29,618 nucleotides of DNA, from assembly GCA_044238935.1 (NCBI GenBank), contig JBIICI010000023.1:1-29618 (forward strand), in the 5' to 3' direction. Position numbers and translations under genes: made by a program. Position 1 is the first letter of the stretch; the number at the start of each line of letters is the position of its first letter. This document shows, in pieces, positions 6,355 to 14,981 of the stretch. Source of the DNA: JBIICI01 sp044238935 (GTDB lineage Bacteria > Pseudomonadota > Alphaproteobacteria > Micavibrionales > Micavibrionaceae). The notes beneath the pieces are model-generated. The model was not told the origin of the DNA, made no database searches, and saw only the letters and a program-made list of their open reading frames with translations.

Positions 6355-7458
6355 ATGAAACAGCAATCTCTTTTAATTTTGGCAGGTGACGGCATTGGCG
6401 CGGAGGTCATGTGTGAGGTCAAAAAAATCTTAAACCATTTGGAATTAAAGCATGGATTAGCCTTTGAGATCGCACAGGATTTGGTCGGCGGCGTATCGAT
6501 TGACGCGCATCAATGCCCCGTTACAGATGCCGTTATTGAAAAAGCAAAGGCCGCAGATGCTGTTTTATTAGGGGCCGTTGGGGGGCCTAAATGGGATCAT
6601 GTTCCCTATGCCATTCGCCCAGAAGCAGGATTATTAAGACTTCGGAAGGAGCTTGATTTATTCGCAAATCTACGCCCAGCCATTGTTTTTGATGCGCTGG
6701 CGGATGCATCTACCCTGAAAAAAGACGTTATACAAGGATTGGATATTTTAATTATCCGTGAATTAACAGGGGGTGTTTATTTCGGAGAACCAAGAGGGAT
6801 TGAGGATTTAGGCAACGGACAGCGTCGGGGCTTTAATACCCAAACCTATACCACCCATGAAATTCAACGTGTGGGGCGTGTCGCCTTTGATCTGGCGCGT
6901 AAGCGTTCTGGGCGTGTTTGTTCAATGGAAAAAGGCAATGTTATGGAATCAGGTCGCCTGTGGCGTGAGGAAATGACCGCTCTGCATAAAGCAGATTATG
7001 CAGATGTTGAATTATCCCATATGTATGCCGATAATGGCGCAATGCAGCTGTTGCGTAATCCACGTCAATTTGATGTGATTGTCACTGATAATCTATTTGG
7101 GGACATTTTATCAGATCAAGCGGCGATGTTAACAGGCAGTTTGGGGATGTTGCCCTCAGCCTCCTTAGGGGCAAAAGATATTGAAACGGGGCGCGCTTAT
7201 GCGATGTATGAACCTGTGCATGGGTCAGCACCTGATATTGCAGGACAAAATAAAGCCAACCCGTTGGCAACGATTCTATCCCTTGCCATGGCGCTGCGTT
7301 ATTCCCTGAATGCCCCTGTACAGGCGCAATTGATTGAAGATGCTGTGAAATCGGTTTTAGATCAAAATTTACGCACCGGCGATATTATGGGCGAGGGCAG
7401 CACGCTGCTTTCAACCACGCAAATGGGGGATGCTGTGGTACAGGCTATGGTGTCTTAA
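6355..7458 (+). CDS. leuB: 3-isopropylmalate dehydrogenase
   Basis: LeuB oxidatively decarboxylates 3-isopropylmalate with NAD+ to 4-methyl-2-oxopentanoate, the third step of leucine synthesis. The protein has 367 residues from the ATG chosen here. Motifs: LAGDGIGAEVM (9-19), RELTGGVYFGEPRG (135-148) with the substrate-site Tyr, MYADNGAMQLL (223-233), TDNLFGDILSDQAAMLTGSLGMLPSASLG (244-272) with the Mg2+-binding aspartates, and EPVHGSAPDIAGQNKANP (286-303). An in-frame TTG nine codons upstream is rejected because the family begins right at the first strand. The ribosome binding site is weak. Its stop is followed after one base by the end of the M20 gene on the other strand. Confidence 0.97.
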   Translation: MKQQSLLILAGDGIGAEVMCEVKKILNHLELKHGLAFEIAQDLVGGVSIDAHQCPVTDAVIEKAKAADAVLLGAVGGPKWDHVPYAIRPEAGLLRLRKELDLFANLRPAIVFDALADASTLKKDVIQGLDILIIRELTGGVYFGEPRGIEDLGNGQRRGFNTQTYTTHEIQRVGRVAFDLARKRSGRVCSMEKGNVMESGRLWREEMTALHKADYADVELSHMYADNGAMQLLRNPRQFDVIVTDNLFGDILSDQAAMLTGSLGMLPSASLGAKDIETGRAYAMYEPVHGSAPDIAGQNKANPLATILSLAMALRYSLNAPVQAQLIEDAVKSVLDQNLRTGDIMGEGSTLLSTTQMGDAVVQAMVS

Positions 7459-7459
7459 C

Positions 7460-8611
7460 TCACGCGCTCAGTGCTCTTTCGGCCAATCGAATAAAATAGG
7501 CGGCGCCGATGGGGATAATGTCATCATTAAAATCATAATGAGGGGAATGGAGGCCGTGATTATGCCCATCAACCCCTTGACCGATAAAGACAAAGCTACC
7601 CTTTGTTTGCTGCAGCATCACGCCAAAATCCTCTGCGGTCATATAAGGGTCACAAGAGGGAATGACATTATCCTCTCCCACCACATCGGCGGCGGCAAGG
7701 CATGAGATTGCAATTGCATCGGCGTCATTGACAGTGGCGGGTGTATCAAATGTGCAATTCATCGTAATTTGCACATCAAAAGCGGCCGCGATTTGATGGA
7801 TAATACGCTGTGCGGATTGCACGATAAAATCACGCACAGACGGATCAAAGGCGCGAATAATAATCGAAAATTCGGCTTTGTCTGCAATAATATTATCCGC
7901 CCCTGTGGTGCATTTTAAATTGGTTACTGATAAAACGGCCTGATCAATTGGATTAATGTTGCGGCTGACAATCGTTTGTAAGGCTGTGATCATCTGCGCC
8001 ACAATCGGCACGGGGTCTTTGCAGCAATGTGGCATGGCAGCGTGTCCGCCCACGCCTTGGACAGTAATATCAAAGGCGGTGTCAGAGGCCATAATTCCCC
8101 CCACGCGCATCGCAATTTTGCCTGTGGGTAAATAAGGCCAATTATGCACGGCAAATATATGATGCATGGGGAATTTTTGAAATAAGCCTTCTTTAATCAT
8201 TTTCTCCGCGCCTCCTGCCCCTTCTTCGGCAGGTTGGAAAATCAGATGGACTTTGCCATCAAAATTGCGTGTTTTTGATAAATATTGTGCGGCAGCCAAA
8301 AGCATCGTGATATGCCCATCATGCCCACATGCATGCATTTTTCCATGATTCTGGGACGCCCAAGGTTGGTTGGTTTGCTCAAGAATATTTAAGGCATCCA
8401 TATCCGCCCGTAATCCTATGGCGCGACCTGAATCGGTCTTTCCTGTGATTGTGGCAATAATTCCTGTTTTTGCGATACCTGATACAAAGGGGATGTCCCA
8501 TTCCTTTAATTTTGATTGTATCAATTGGGATGCAAAATCCTCCTCAAACGCCGTTTGGGCATTTTGATGCAATGTACGACGGATATTTCGAAAATCATCT
8601 GCTATATTCAT
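7460..8611 (-). CDS. M20-family amidohydrolase (hippurate/N-acyl-amino acid type)
   Basis: This is a 383-residue metallo-hydrolase of the M20D branch, which removes acyl groups from N-acyl amino acids in the cytoplasm. Metal-site motifs: GLRADMDALNI (66-76), MHACGHDGHITML (92-104; Cys95 and His97), FQPAEEGAGGAEKMI (125-139; catalytic/ligand Glu129-Glu130), VHNWPYLP (155-162; His156) and a C-terminal HSPHYDFNDD supplying the last His. The dimerisation domain lies around residues 180-290. The exact substrate (hippurate, N-acetyl-diaminopimelate, N-acetyl-cysteine or IAA-type conjugates) cannot be told from motifs. The ribosome site is weak. The end is convergent with leuB, one base apart. The GNAT gene lies 39 bp upstream, likely in the same transcript. 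Confidence 0.92.
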   Translation of the reverse strand: MNIADDFRNIRRTLHQNAQTAFEEDFASQLIQSKLKEWDIPFVSGIAKTGIIATITGKTDSGRAIGLRADMDALNILEQTNQPWASQNHGKMHACGHDGHITMLLAAAQYLSKTRNFDGKVHLIFQPAEEGAGGAEKMIKEGLFQKFPMHHIFAVHNWPYLPTGKIAMRVGGIMASDTAFDITVQGVGGHAAMPHCCKDPVPIVAQMITALQTIVSRNINPIDQAVLSVTNLKCTTGADNIIADKAEFSIIIRAFDPSVRDFIVQSAQRIIHQIAAAFDVQITMNCTFDTPATVNDADAIAISCLAAADVVGEDNVIPSCDPYMTAEDFGVMLQQTKGSFVFIGQGVDGHNHGLHSPHYDFNDDIIPIGAAYFIRLAERALSA

Positions 8612-8650
8612 GGTCAGCTATGCCTTTATTTTTTAAAAAGCATTGCATAT

Positions 8651-9376
8651 TTACAACATATGAGCAACCACATTTGTTGTGGGTTTATGGGTTACAGGGC
8701 AGCGTTCCAACGCAAGCCCCATATAGCCCAGATCTAAAATGTTTTTCATGTGATTCACAGGCATTTGTGAGGCGATTATCAGTGTTTTTGAATGTGCGGC
8801 ATTTCTAAAATTCCGTGTAAGATTAGAATCCGTGACCAATAATAATTCTGCTTTATCTGTTGGGTCAATCCCTGCATCCGTGATGTTAAAGGCGGCTTTT
8901 AAGAATGTGCCTGCGCTGGGGGCGTTATGCCGTTCTACGGTGGCAAGGCGCGTTGGACGCTGTGCATCGTCGCTATATTCTTTACAGAATTTGATCAAGT
9001 TTTGCATGCGGTTTGCGCCACGATAATAGGGATCGACACACACACTGCCAATGACAACGCATTGGTTAAGGTTATCAGGATAATTAAAGCATGATAAATC
9101 CGTTTCAATTGCCAAATCATCAGGATAATGTAATACGGATTGGGCAATCAGTTTATCGTCGCTGTTAAACATACCAATCACATGGTGCATCGTGCTGTGT
9201 AAATATTGTTCAAAAGTTTGCTCAGACACAGGTAAGATGAAATTCTTTTCTGAATCGGGCAGGGCGGCAATGACACGATCTTGTAACGCTAAAACCTGTT
9301 TTAGATCAGAGATTTTAAGGATCTTAATGGTATCTGTCGATAATATTGATGGTGTATTTTTTACAGATAAAGTCAT
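8651..9376 (-). CDS. GNAT-family-like N-acetyltransferase
   Basis: The protein has about 241 residues. GSVCVDPYYRGANRMQNLIKF carries the acetyl-CoA pyrophosphate-binding motif A of the GNAT fold ((Q/R)xxGx(G/A), here YRGANR). It is preceded by a hydrophobic strand (QCVVIG). GNAT enzymes move an acetyl group from acetyl-CoA to an amine; the acceptor here is unknown. The start used is the second of two close ATGs, because AAAGGGAG is 9 nt from it but only 3 nt from the first at 9382. It precedes the M20 deacylase by 39 bp, so an acetylation/deacetylation pair acting on amino acids or peptides is conceivable, but this is inference. Confidence 0.75.
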   Translation of the reverse strand: MTLSVKNTPSILSTDTIKILKISDLKQVLALQDRVIAALPDSEKNFILPVSEQTFEQYLHSTMHHVIGMFNSDDKLIAQSVLHYPDDLAIETDLSCFNYPDNLNQCVVIGSVCVDPYYRGANRMQNLIKFCKEYSDDAQRPTRLATVERHNAPSAGTFLKAAFNITDAGIDPTDKAELLLVTDSNLTRNFRNAAHSKTLIIASQMPVNHMKNILDLGYMGLALERCPVTHKPTTNVVAHML

Positions 9377-9512
9377 AATCATTCGCTCCCTTTATTTTTT
9401 AAAGGGGGTATTAAGACATAGTTATCCATAAATAGCAAACAAAAGTTTTTGTCTTTTTATCCAGCCATTTTTGAGGAGGTCGCAATCGATAATTTTAGTA
9501 TTATCTAAATGT

Positions 9513-10172
9513 CTAAATTGCTTCATCAACGGTTTGTCGTGAGTCTTGAGCCTCAGTATTGATGCTTATTTTACGCAGCATTGACGGGGGTAGCCCAAGA
9601 TCATGTTCATGTTCGCTGGTGTGTGGTTCAGAAGGGGGCGTGATATTCACCGGAATTAATGTGGGGTTCGTATTGGCAACGATTTTTGTCACAGGCTCTG
9701 TTGAGCGATCATGCCTGTTTTGATTTCTGTTACGGTTTTGATCGCGGCGATTTTGGTCGCGCGGTGTGTGATTATTTTCTCTGGGTTGAGATTGTGTCTG
9801 AGGTTGCGCTTGGGGTTGTGCGGTTTGTTGATAGTCACGACGCTGGGGTTCTCGATAGGATGTATCATCATTTGAGTGCGTATGGCGCATACTTTCTGGC
9901 GTATCATCAAAATCAATAATATCTATAATGTAATCCTGCCACCCTGATAAAATGCGCTGATAATGTTCGGCATGTTGATATAGGCTTTCGGCCAAGACGC
10001 GATCCCCTGCAGTGGCTGCATCTTTTGCAGAGTTCAGATATTTATCATAAACCTGGGTGGCGTTGCCGCGCACGCGTATGTCGGGGCCATTACTGTCAAA
10101 TACGCTGTTTCGGTTGGAACGATGATGATTGCTGCTGCGTCTGGGGCGGCGATTTTGTGTATTATGTCTCAT
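9513..10172 (-). CDS. DUF4167 family protein
   Basis: The protein has 219 residues. The first 75 match the alphaproteobacterial DUF4167 domain: a basic Arg/Asn/His-rich start (MRHNTQNRRPRRSSNHHRS), then GPDIRVRGNATQVYDKY, and ARDxxxAGDRxxAExxxQHAEHYxR-like text (here DAATAGDRVLAESLYQHAEHYQRIL). The rest is low-complexity Gln/Arg/Asn/Pro (about 100-165), probably disordered. Function is not established; the basic tail suggests RNA binding (inference). In alphaproteobacteria the gene usually sits next to prmC-prfA, as here, though with a 349-bp gap. AAGGAA lies 8 nt before the ATG. An in-frame TTG directly before it is discounted. Confidence 0.9.
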   Translation of the reverse strand: MRHNTQNRRPRRSSNHHRSNRNSVFDSNGPDIRVRGNATQVYDKYLNSAKDAATAGDRVLAESLYQHAEHYQRILSGWQDYIIDIIDFDDTPESMRHTHSNDDTSYREPQRRDYQQTAQPQAQPQTQSQPRENNHTPRDQNRRDQNRNRNQNRHDRSTEPVTKIVANTNPTLIPVNITPPSEPHTSEHEHDLGLPPSMLRKISINTEAQDSRQTVDEAI

Positions 10173-10521
10173 CAACTCTTTTTCCTTATATTTTTATGTG
10201 CACTGCTTTTGTTCTAAATGCATCCACAGCATTGTGCACAGATTTATAAACCACATTATCCTAAACAAGCGCTGCTTTCTAGTGTTTTTATACGAGAATG
10301 CATGATTTGTTTATGGTTAATTTTTAAATTTCTATGTTACAAAGTGATCCTGACATCAGGTCTGATCATCTTTTTTCTCTCTTTATATATTTTTAAGAAA
10401 CACAGTTTTTGACTATGGGGTTGTGTGTGTTTCCAATACCACTTTTAAAATATATCTTAATATGCATTGATTCCTGTTTTTTATACAAGATGAAAAATAT
10501 TTTTTATGATTTTATCCCCAG
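10173..10521. other. 349-bp gap; candidate + strand terminator at 10345-10376
   Basis: No credible gene is visible. The region is AT-rich. On the + strand a hairpin (TGATC 10345-10349 with GATCA 10364-10368, and an inner GAC/GTC stem) is followed by a six-T run (10371-10376), as in an intrinsic terminator. Yet no + strand gene ends here, so it may close a small RNA. The DUF4167 promoter must also lie here, but I could not pick a convincing one. Confidence 0.35.
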
Positions 10522-11394
10522 CTAATCATGTTTTTTGAATTGAGCCACGCGATCAATGCCCATAATATCCTTGTGAAACTCCTGAAATATAAGGGTTTTT
10601 TTGGATTCTATGCGCTGTTTGATCCCTGATTGTTGGTCATAGCCAATTTCAAAAAATCCCGATGATCCCTGTTTCATTAGGGGAGGCAACTGCGATAATA
10701 AAATATCATAGGCCATAAATCCATCATCTCCACCATCCAGTGCAGCAGCAGGGTCATAATGGGTGACAGAATGATCTAAATTGCTGACAACATCATGGGG
10801 AATATAGGGCGGATTGCTGATAAAAATATCAATGAAATTTTCAGATATGAGGGCGGATAACCAATCCCCCTGTACAACCAAAAGGCGATCTTTGACCTCA
10901 TGTTTTTGGGCATTGTGCTGTGCCATTTGGCATGCGCCCCATGCATAATCAATGGCGATACCATGCGCATTTGGATATTCCGACAAGAGCGCAATCATTA
11001 AACATCCCGTGCCTGTACCTGCATCGACAATGCGGTAAGGCTGCGTGCGATCAGGATAGACCCTTAGCACCGCCTCAATCAAACTTTCGGAATCGGCGCG
11101 GGGATCTAAGGTTTCAGGGGATAAATCAAATGCCAAGCCCCAAAATTCCCGCACACCCAAAATACGGCTTAAGGGTTTACGGTCATGGCGCATTATATGA
11201 ACAATACGGCGAAGTTCCTGCGCCCGTTCATCGGTAACGATTTTATCGGGATCAAGGATCATATCCACGGAGGATAAACCCAAAACATGGTGAAACAGCA
11301 TATTCAAATTTTGCTGGATGATCTGGTGGGATAGATCAGCATTGCCTGCCAAAAGCACGTTTTTCAGTTCGGTATAAAGGGATTTTAGGGGCAT
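10522..11394 (-). CDS. prmC: Release factor glutamine methyltransferase
   Basis: PrmC (HemK) methylates the Gln of the GGQ motif in release factors RF1 and RF2, using S-adenosylmethionine. The protein has 290 residues, normal length. The N-terminal helical domain (1-80) binds the release factor. The SAM site is VDAGTGTGCLMIALL at 123-137. The substrate-Gln clamp NPPYIP is at 194-199. It follows prfA, its substrate gene, by 13 bp on the same strand, which is the classical pairing and makes the call firm. Confidence 0.96.
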   Translation of the reverse strand: MPLKSLYTELKNVLLAGNADLSHQIIQQNLNMLFHHVLGLSSVDMILDPDKIVTDERAQELRRIVHIMRHDRKPLSRILGVREFWGLAFDLSPETLDPRADSESLIEAVLRVYPDRTQPYRIVDAGTGTGCLMIALLSEYPNAHGIAIDYAWGACQMAQHNAQKHEVKDRLLVVQGDWLSALISENFIDIFISNPPYIPHDVVSNLDHSVTHYDPAAALDGGDDGFMAYDILLSQLPPLMKQGSSGFFEIGYDQQSGIKQRIESKKTLIFQEFHKDIMGIDRVAQFKKHD

Positions 11395-11407
11395 GATTGG
11401 GGCTCAA

Positions 11408-12475
11408 TTACCCGCCTTCCCAAGCGGTTAATTTTTGGGTTTGATCGTCAACGATTAAGGCATCGATCATTTCATGCAAACATTCACCTGAAACCACATC
11501 TTCCAATTTATACAAAGTCAAATTGATGCGGTGATCCGTGACGCGCCCTTGAGGGTAATTATAGGTGCGAATGCGCTCTGATCTATCACCGCTGCCGACT
11601 TGGTCTTTGCGATCTGCGGCGCGCTCGGTGTCAATGCGGCGGCGTTCAATCTCATACAAACGGGAACGCAACAGGGTCAAGGCCTTGGCTTTGTTTTTAT
11701 GCTGTGATTTTTCTTCTTGCATCGCTACGGCAATGCCTGTGGGAATATGGGTTACGCGCACCGCACTGTCGGTGGTATTGACGTGTTGCCCCCCTGCGCC
11801 TTGGGAACGATAGGTATCATAGCGCAAATCGGATTCATTGATTTGCATATCAACCTCTTCCGCCTCAGGCAGTACCGCCACGGTCGCCGCAGAAGTATGA
11901 ATGCGCCCCCCTGATTCGGTTTTCGGGATACGCTGCACGCGATGCACGCCGGATTCAAATTTCAATTTCGCAAAGACATTGACGCCTTTAACCTCAATGG
12001 AGGCCTCTTTAATCCCGCCAATATCGCTCTCAGAAATTTCCATCACGCTAAACTGCCAGCCCATGGCAGCGGCATAGCCCTTATACATGCCCATTAAATC
12101 GGCGGCAAAAAGCGCGGCCTCATCACCGCCTGTGCCTGCGCGGATCTCAAGAATCGCGTTTTTTACATCCGCCTCATCTTTGGGGATCAGGGCAAATTTG
12201 ATGGCTTGTTCCAATTCAGGGATACGACGCGATAGGCTCAGCAGCTCATCTTCTGCCATTGCTTTCATTTCAGGATCACTCAGCATATCCTGCAAATCAA
12301 TTTGTTCCTGTAGCGCGTTTTGATAGGCGTGAATCGTTTCAACCACGGGGGAGAGTTCCGCATATTCGCGCGAATATTTCGTAAACATATCCCCCGATAA
12401 ATCCCCTTGCCCCATCAAGGCAGCAAGTTCCTGATGGCGCATAAGGATGGGTTGTAAGCGTGCGTTAAAGTTCAT
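11408..12475 (-). CDS. prfA: Peptide chain release factor 1
   Basis: RF1 reads UAA and UAG stop codons in the ribosomal A site and triggers peptide release. The protein has 355 residues from the ATG at 12475; the open frame runs 42 codons further into ispG but those lack RF1 similarity. GAGGQHVNTTDSAVR (226-240) contains the catalytic GGQ (228-230). The stop-codon-reading PxT tripeptide appears as PKT (184-186) in HRVQRIPKTESGGRIHTSAA, rather than the common PAT or PVT. The acidic N-terminal helical domain is present. It starts 4 bp after the ispG stop and is followed by prmC, so translation is probably coupled. Confidence 0.97.
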   Translation of the reverse strand: MNFNARLQPILMRHQELAALMGQGDLSGDMFTKYSREYAELSPVVETIHAYQNALQEQIDLQDMLSDPEMKAMAEDELLSLSRRIPELEQAIKFALIPKDEADVKNAILEIRAGTGGDEAALFAADLMGMYKGYAAAMGWQFSVMEISESDIGGIKEASIEVKGVNVFAKLKFESGVHRVQRIPKTESGGRIHTSAATVAVLPEAEEVDMQINESDLRYDTYRSQGAGGQHVNTTDSAVRVTHIPTGIAVAMQEEKSQHKNKAKALTLLRSRLYEIERRRIDTERAADRKDQVGSGDRSERIRTYNYPQGRVTDHRINLTLYKLEDVVSGECLHEMIDALIVDDQTQKLTAWEGG

Positions 12476-12479
12476 ATTC

Positions 12480-13622
12480 TTATGCGACCCTGCTTTGGTT
12501 ATCAATGATTTTCTTCTCAATCTCCATCGCCTTATCCTCAACCATTTTGACAATATGCTCAATGATGGATTCGTCTTTTTCCTGCAAACGATGGCTGGCA
12601 CTGCCGCTTAAATAGATTTGGTGCGTTCCCTTGCCGCCGCCTGTGAGGCCTATGTCCGTCATCATCGCCTCCCCAGGGCCGTTGACGACACAGCCAATGA
12701 TGGATAGGGTCATGGGGGTGCGGATATGTTCCAGCCGATCCTCCAGCATTTTGACCGTTTCAATCACATCAAATTGCTGCCGCGCACAAGACGGGCAGGA
12801 TATGATGTTGACACCGCGATGGCGTAGTCCCAAGGATTTCAAAATCTCAAAACCTGCTTTGATTTCGGTGACAGGATCAGCGGATAGGGAAACGCGGATC
12901 GTATCCCCAATCCCTGCCCATAATAAATTGCCCAAGCCAATGGCGGATTTGATGCTGCCTGAGGTGAGTCCTCCAGCCTCCGTAATCCCCAAATGCAGCG
13001 GATAATCACACGCATCCGCCAATTGCATATAGGCAGCAACGGCTAGAAATACATCGGAGGCTTTGCAGGATATTTTAAAATTATAAAAATCCGCATCTTC
13101 CAAAATTTTGGCGTGGAATAACGCGCTCTCTACCATCGCGTCAGGGCAGGGCTCGGCGTATTTTTCCAGTAAATCGCGCTCTAATGATCCTGCATTAACC
13201 CCTATTCGAATAGAGCAATTATAATCTTTGGCGGCTTTGACCACATCGCGCACACGCTCGGCTGATCCAATATTACCCGGATTGATGCGCAAGCACGCCG
13301 CACCATTTTGCGCAGCCTCAATGGCGCGTTTATAGTGAAAATGAATATCAGCAACAATCGGCACATTGACTTGTTTTGTGATGTGTTTCAACGCCAAGGA
13401 CGATTCTTCATCAGGGCAGGACACGCGGACAATATCCGCCCCTGCATTTTCCAGTGCCTTGATTTGGGCAATAGTTGCATCAATATCTGTGGTCAGCGTG
13501 TTGGTCATGGATTGCACGGTAATCGGTGCATCACCGCCCACAGGCACATTGCCCACAAAAATTTGTCGTGATTTACGGCGTGTGATTTGCCGCCAAGGCC
13601 GCACTTGGGTGTGATCTGTCAT
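12480..13622 (-). CDS. ispG: 4-hydroxy-3-methylbut-2-enyl diphosphate synthase
   Basis: IspG (GcpE) reductively opens the cyclic diphosphate MEcPP to HMBPP in the MEP route to isoprenoids, using a [4Fe-4S] cluster. The protein has 380 residues, the usual proteobacterial two-domain form. The TIM-barrel part includes VQSMTNTLTTDIDAT (36-50) and ADIHFHY (91-97). The cluster ligands are Cys276 and Cys279 in SCPSCARQQFD and Cys311 in GCVVNGPGEA, with the conserved Glu318 completing the site. The gene starts 5 bp after the rodZ-like stop, with a G-rich Shine-Dalgarno inside the end of that gene. It shows that isoprenoids, including the ubiquinone side chain and undecaprenyl carrier, come from the MEP pathway. 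Confidence 0.97.
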   Translation of the reverse strand: MTDHTQVRPWRQITRRKSRQIFVGNVPVGGDAPITVQSMTNTLTTDIDATIAQIKALENAGADIVRVSCPDEESSLALKHITKQVNVPIVADIHFHYKRAIEAAQNGAACLRINPGNIGSAERVRDVVKAAKDYNCSIRIGVNAGSLERDLLEKYAEPCPDAMVESALFHAKILEDADFYNFKISCKASDVFLAVAAYMQLADACDYPLHLGITEAGGLTSGSIKSAIGLGNLLWAGIGDTIRVSLSADPVTEIKAGFEILKSLGLRHRGVNIISCPSCARQQFDVIETVKMLEDRLEHIRTPMTLSIIGCVVNGPGEAMMTDIGLTGGGKGTHQIYLSGSASHRLQEKDESIIEHIVKMVEDKAMEIEKKIIDNQSRVA

Positions 13623-13627
13623 GATCT

Positions 13628-14935
13628 TTATCGCCCCCCAAGCTGCTGGTTCAGATAATCAGGATCAAGCGTGACATTCCGCACAACTTTACCCGCACTG
13701 CCCATTTTTGGCAACGCCTTGCCATCCACAATAAAGCGCACACCATTGGCATTGCCCGCCACCATATTATAGCGCGTATTGGCAGGGATCGCATATTGCT
13801 CACCCGGTTTTAACAGTTTTGACAGTAAGATTTGCCCATCTTCGGCGCGGATTTCAACCCACGACAATTCCTCCACCGCTAAAACAAGACGGTTATCAAA
13901 TTGTGGCTTAACAACGGGGCTGTTTTCTTCGTTTTGTTGTTTTTGCTCCCTATACTCCGAATTTCGACCTTCTTCATAGCTTGCTTGCGCTTGTTCAGGC
14001 GGCGCCACTTGTCCTGTGGCTTCTGTAACAACAAGATTATCAGCCATTTGATCTGATCTCTCAGGCTCTTGTTTATATTGTGTGCTTTCCTGATCTGTTG
14101 TGATCTCGGTATCTGTGGGGGCAGGGGGGGCTGTATCCATAGATTGTGCGGAAGGTTCGGTTGTGTTTTTTACCGTATTTTCTTCAACAGGAATTTCGGT
14201 TGATTGTGAAGGTGTTTGAGGGGGAAGAGCGCTCGCTGTTACATCCGTTGCTGTAGATGTTGCTGTAGAGGTTTCTTCTTTGATCTCCGTTGTTTTTGCT
14301 GCATCTGTGGCGGCTGTGCTTGCTGTTGCTGATTTTTCTGCATTTTCATTGACTGGATCATCATGGGTAATTGGGGCGGCAGGCTCTTTTTGGGCTTCGG
14401 CTTTGCGTGCATTGTAACTATCATCATAGGCGAATTTTAAATCGCTTGATTGAATGCCTTCTTCTAATAATCGGTCGGGCACATCAATAATGGCTGTTTT
14501 TTGCATATTATGACGCGCTTTATAGGTAATGCAGACGGCAATAATGACTAATGCTGTAAAAACACAGGCCGCAATAATTGCTTTGCTGGGCAGAAGCGGT
14601 GATTTTTTTTCAATAGAAAAATTTAATTCCGGCGCAGCAGGGGGAACAGGGGCATATTGTTGCTTAAATAAATTCGCAACTTTATCACCATCTAATCCCA
14701 CATGTTCAGCATAGGCTTTGACAAACCCTAAGGCATAGACATAACCGGGTAAAAGATCAATTTGCCCTTTTTCAATAGCATCTAATTGATGTTTTTTAAC
14801 ACGAATGGCGGCTTCAATATCCTCAAGGGTCTGACCATAATGTTTACGTGTACGGCGCAAGATTTCACCAACGGGAATGTTTGTTGTTTCATCCCGTTTC
14901 GATGTTGATGTTTTAATTGCTTGTCTTGTTGCCAT
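13628..14935 (-). CDS. RodZ-like HTH membrane protein
   Basis: The protein has 435 residues from the ATG used here. Residues 20-90 form a Cro/HTH_25-type helix-turn-helix (VGEILRRTRKHYGQTLEDIE, then LPGYVYALGFVKAYAEHVGLD). One membrane helix lies at about 117-138 (SKAIIAACVFTALVIIAVC). A long Thr/Glu/Gln/Pro-rich linker spans about 150-355, and a C-terminal DUF4115-like beta domain starts near 360 (SWVEIRAEDGQILLSKLLKPGE). This is the layout of RodZ, the inner-membrane protein that links MreB filaments to the elongation machinery. Residue-level identity was not tested, and in alphaproteobacteria the same architecture is often simply called an HTH/DUF4115 protein. The linker is longer than usual. 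It sits 46 bp after lysC and 5 bp before ispG. Confidence 0.85.
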   Translation of the reverse strand: MATRQAIKTSTSKRDETTNIPVGEILRRTRKHYGQTLEDIEAAIRVKKHQLDAIEKGQIDLLPGYVYALGFVKAYAEHVGLDGDKVANLFKQQYAPVPPAAPELNFSIEKKSPLLPSKAIIAACVFTALVIIAVCITYKARHNMQKTAIIDVPDRLLEEGIQSSDLKFAYDDSYNARKAEAQKEPAAPITHDDPVNENAEKSATASTAATDAAKTTEIKEETSTATSTATDVTASALPPQTPSQSTEIPVEENTVKNTTEPSAQSMDTAPPAPTDTEITTDQESTQYKQEPERSDQMADNLVVTEATGQVAPPEQAQASYEEGRNSEYREQKQQNEENSPVVKPQFDNRLVLAVEELSWVEIRAEDGQILLSKLLKPGEQYAIPANTRYNMVAGNANGVRFIVDGKALPKMGSAGKVVRNVTLDPDYLNQQLGGR

Positions 14936-14981
14936 TATATTGATTAATTCTCTACTCTTCAATTTTTATATATATAATATT

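Noticed and set aside
9470..9512. GAGGAGGT on the + strand suggesting a + strand gene start
   Set aside because: No standard start codon follows within reach, and the frame closes within a few codons.
12476..12601. 42-codon N-terminal extension of prfA
   Set aside because: It overlaps the ispG end in another frame, reads as Arg/Lys-rich noise, and RF1 homology begins at MNFNARLQPI.
14140..14480. Repetitive-looking stretch in the RodZ-like gene
   Set aside because: It is a Thr/Glu/Gln/Ala-rich linker without exact tandem units; ordinary low-complexity coding sequence.
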